A stretch of 64,000 bases of DNA from Mediannikoviicoccus vaginalis (GTDB lineage Bacteria; Bacillota; Clostridia; Tissierellales; Peptoniphilaceae). The stretch spans positions 248,001 to 312,000 of the forward strand of contig NZ_CAKMRI010000001.1 of the NCBI RefSeq assembly GCF_928097925.1, in the 5' to 3' direction. The translations under genes were made by a program, and so were the position numbers. This document shows positions 62,078-64,000 of the stretch, piece after piece (the first letter of the stretch is position 1; each line of letters opens with the position of its first letter). Below the pieces are notes generated by a model that worked only from the letters and a program-made list of their open reading frames with translations, had not been told where the DNA came from and did no database searches.

Positions 62078-62723
62078 GCATTTAACAATGAAAGTAATTA
62101 GCGATGTTTTGGATATTTTAGAAGAAACCTATCCCGACGCTAAGGCTGAATTAAATTATACAACTCCATACGAACTTTTAATTGCAACTATTCTTTCGGC
62201 ACAATGTACTGATGTTAGAGTTAACAAGACCACTGTAGTATTATTTAAAAACTATAATACACCAGAAAAAATGGTTAGTCTTTCCGTTGATGAACTTGGA
62301 AGTATTATAAAAAGCTGTGGATTTTTTAATTCAAAAAGCAAAAATATACTTTTAACTAGTCAAATATTAATTGATGAATTTAATTCAGAAGTTCCTCAAA
62401 CCATGGAAGAGTTGGTAAAACTTCCAGGAGTTGGAAGAAAGACTGCAAATGTTGTACTTTCAAATGCATTTGATGTGCCATCTATTGCCGTAGATACTCA
62501 TGTCTTTAGGGTTTCCAATAGAATTGGAATTGCAAATGCAGATAATGTAGAAAAAACTGAAAAGCAATTAAGAAGAAGAATTGACAGAAATAGGTGGAGC
62601 AAGAGTCATCACACTTTAATATTTCATGGAAGAAGGATTTGCAGCTCAAGAAGTCCAAAATGTGGAATTTGCCCTGTAAGTTTTTATTGCTTATATTACA
62701 AGAAAGAGGCGAAAAATGTTTAA
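62070..62723 (+). CDS. nth: Endonuclease III
   Basis: DNA glycosylase/AP lyase for oxidised pyrimidines. The HhH motif LPGVGRKTANVV contains the catalytic Lys, and AVDTHVFR the catalytic Asp. The [4Fe-4S] cluster ligands have the exact spacing Cys-6-Cys-2-Cys-5-Cys in the last 30 residues (CSSRSPKCGICPVSFYC). Length 217 aa is normal. Ends overlapping trmL by eight bases. Confidence 0.96.
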   Translation: MSKHLTMKVISDVLDILEETYPDAKAELNYTTPYELLIATILSAQCTDVRVNKTTVVLFKNYNTPEKMVSLSVDELGSIIKSCGFFNSKSKNILLTSQILIDEFNSEVPQTMEELVKLPGVGRKTANVVLSNAFDVPSIAVDTHVFRVSNRIGIANADNVEKTEKQLRRRIDRNRWSKSHHTLIFHGRRICSSRSPKCGICPVSFYCLYYKKEAKNV

Positions 62724-63180
62724 TATAGTATTGCTGGAGCCTGAAAAGCCTACAAATACAGGAAATATTGGAAGAACATGTTATTTAACTGATACAAGGC
62801 TTCATCTAATAAGGCCATTTAAATTCAAAATGGATGATAAAACCCTTAGACGCACAGGACTTGACTATTGGAAAGACGTAGATGTGGTTATTTATGATAA
62901 TTATGAGGATTTTCTTTTGAAAAATCCTGGTATAAATATTTACTATGCAACAACTAAAGCAAGTAGTTATTATTCAGATGCGGAATTTAAAGATGGTGAT
63001 TTTATTATGTTTGGAAAAGAGTCGGCAGGAATACCTGAAAACATTTTAAATGAGAATAAGGAAAAATGTATCAAAATACCGATGACAAATAAATTAAAAC
63101 GCTCATTAAACTTATCGAATTCTGTTGCAATTATACTTTATGAAGCTTTAAGGCAAAGTGAATTCAATTCTTTGTTATAA
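62716..63180 (+). CDS. trmL: tRNA (cytidine34-2'-O)-methyltransferase
   Basis: SPOUT methyltransferase that 2'-O-methylates the wobble base of leucine tRNAs. The 154-aa protein has the TrmL pattern: IVLLEPEKPTNTGNIGRTCYL at the start, LRRTGLDYWKDVDV, then the knot with FGKESAGIPENIL and the C-terminal RSLNLSNSVAIILYEALRQ. It ends the nfo-nth-trmL operon. Confidence 0.95.
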   Translation: MFNIVLLEPEKPTNTGNIGRTCYLTDTRLHLIRPFKFKMDDKTLRRTGLDYWKDVDVVIYDNYEDFLLKNPGINIYYATTKASSYYSDAEFKDGDFIMFGKESAGIPENILNENKEKCIKIPMTNKLKRSLNLSNSVAIILYEALRQSEFNSLL

Positions 63181-63254
63181 ATTTAATTAAAATTAGAAAA
63201 AATACTTCAAAATGAGAGTTTTTTACAAATTTGGGTATACAAGTTAGTGATGAT

Positions 63255-63273
63255 TATAATGCTTTGGCATTAT
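63255..63273 (+). promoter_or_regulatory. Promoter -10 with overlapping palindrome upstream of gap
   Basis: TATAAT (63255-63260) is overlapped by the perfect inverted repeat ATAATGC-TTTG-GCATTAT (63256-63273). TTGGGT is a possible -35 at 18-base spacing. The palindrome at the -10 is a good candidate operator for a repressor of the glycolytic gene. Confidence 0.5.
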
Positions 63274-63313
63274 GATATATGCAAAAGATTAAAGAAAAAA
63301 CTAGGAGGTAAAT

Positions 63314-64000
63314 ATGAAAGTAGCAGTAAATGGTTTTGGTAGAATAGGAAGGGATGTTGTTAGACAAATATTCGAAAGAAAAGAAGCGGATTTAGAACTT
63401 GTTGCAATTAACTTCAGTTCAGATTTAGACACAATGGCTCATCTTTTTAAATATGATTCACTTTACGGAAAGTTTGATGGAACTATCGAAGTTAAAGATG
63501 ATTCATTTGTTATAAATGACAAAGTAGTTAAGATTGTAAACGATAGAGATCCTGCAAATCTTCCATGGAAAGAATTAGGAGTAGAACTTGTAATCGACTC
63601 TACAGGAGCTTTCAAAGATGCTGAAGGTTTAGGAAAACATATTGAAGCTGGAGCAAAGAAAGTTATTTTAACAGCACCTGGAAAGGGAATTAAAACAATC
63701 GTAATGGGTGTAAACTGCGATACTTATAATCCTGAAGAAGATAATATAATTTCTAATGCTTCTTGTACTACAAACTGTTTAGCACCAGTAACAAAAGTTA
63801 TTGATGAAAACTTTGGTATTAAACGTGGTCTTATGACAACTATCCACGCTTATACTGGAGATCAAAACATTCATGACAATAAACATAGAGATTTAAGAAG
63901 AGCAAGAGCTGCTGCACTTAGCATGGTTCCTACAACAACAGGGGCTGCAAAGGCAGTTTCATTAGTTCTTCCTCAAATGGAAGGTAAATTAAGTGGATAT
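63314..64000 (+). CDS. gap: Glyceraldehyde-3-phosphate dehydrogenase (N-terminal part)
   Basis: Glycolytic enzyme oxidising glyceraldehyde 3-phosphate to 1,3-bisphosphoglycerate with NAD. The ATG at 63314 follows AGGAGG, and 229 codons are visible before the window ends, out of about 335. The NAD-binding start VAVNGFGRIGRDVVRQ and the active-site SNASCTTNCLAP with nucleophile Cys151 are intact; TTIHAYTGDQNIHD and RRARAAALSMVPTTTGAAKAV follow. Glycolytic gene partners such as pgk and tpi would be expected to the right. Confidence 0.97.
   Translation, partial: MKVAVNGFGRIGRDVVRQIFERKEADLELVAINFSSDLDTMAHLFKYDSLYGKFDGTIEVKDDSFVINDKVVKIVNDRDPANLPWKELGVELVIDSTGAFKDAEGLGKHIEAGAKKVILTAPGKGIKTIVMGVNCDTYNPEEDNIISNASCTTNCLAPVTKVIDENFGIKRGLMTTIHAYTGDQNIHDNKHRDLRRARAAALSMVPTTTGAAKAVSLVLPQMEGKLSGY

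Noticed and set aside
1-64000. tRNA or rRNA genes
   Set aside because: None of the intergenic stretches shows a cloverleaf with the GTTCGA-type T-arm or rRNA sequence; the T-box motif at 11174 only resembles tRNA-interacting sequence.

Overview
The window is a 64 kb piece of an AT-rich, densely coding chromosome from a low-GC Gram-positive anaerobe of the Bacillota. The gene orders tsaE-tsaB-rimI-tsaD, yggS-sepF-ylmH-lspA, rpsB-tsf-pyrH-frr-uppS-cdsA-rseP-ispG-polC and phoH-ybeY-dgkA-era-recO, together with T-box and FMN riboswitch leaders and a selenocysteine-containing SelD, fit a clostridial or Tissierellia-type organism (Peptoniphilaceae-like). The genus is an inference. No rRNA, tRNA, CRISPR array or prophage was seen.

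Layout. 1-4.9 kb: PP2C phosphatase (partial), PASTA kinase, rsgA, rpe, and a thiamine salvage pair (thiT, thiN). 4.9-11 kb: divergent rpmB, then Asp23/DAK2, recG, rsmD, coaD and a coiled-coil protein. 11-20 kb: a glycine T-box in front of single-chain glycyl-tRNA synthetase, a glutaredoxin-like gene, glutamate dehydrogenase, an OGG glycosylase, gatCAB, rdgB, a phosphoesterase and folD. 20-25 kb: convergent M18 aminopeptidase, FMN riboswitch-ribU, and the t6A genes. 25-34.5 kb: trpS, an HlyD-like membrane protein, yggS-sepF-ylmH, lspA, ung, rluD-like, dprA, topA. 34.5-45.5 kb: the rpsB-to-polC cluster, without dxr at its usual place. 45.5-51.6 kb: phoH, ybeY, a dgkA-PAP2 fusion, era, recO, a shortened orphan GlyRS beta-subunit homologue, and ppsR.

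51.6-61.2 kb is the accessory and cell-wall part: an L,D-transpeptidase, an SH3b-NlpC/P60 hydrolase behind four 11-bp-phased WalR-like hexamers, an ISL3-family insertion sequence, comEA, UGA-containing selD, an orphan response regulator with a degenerate receiver, a cyclophilin whose C-terminus reads into an IS200 element, that IS200, and rodA. 61.2-64 kb: nfo, nth, trmL, and a gap gene cut by the window end.

Most genes are housekeeping genes in tightly packed, often overlapping plus-strand operons. The items most worth a second look are the retained GlyRS-beta relic in an organism that charges glycine with a different enzyme, selenocysteine in SelD, the WalR-like operator array, the pseudo-receiver regulator, and the IS200-derived protein tail.
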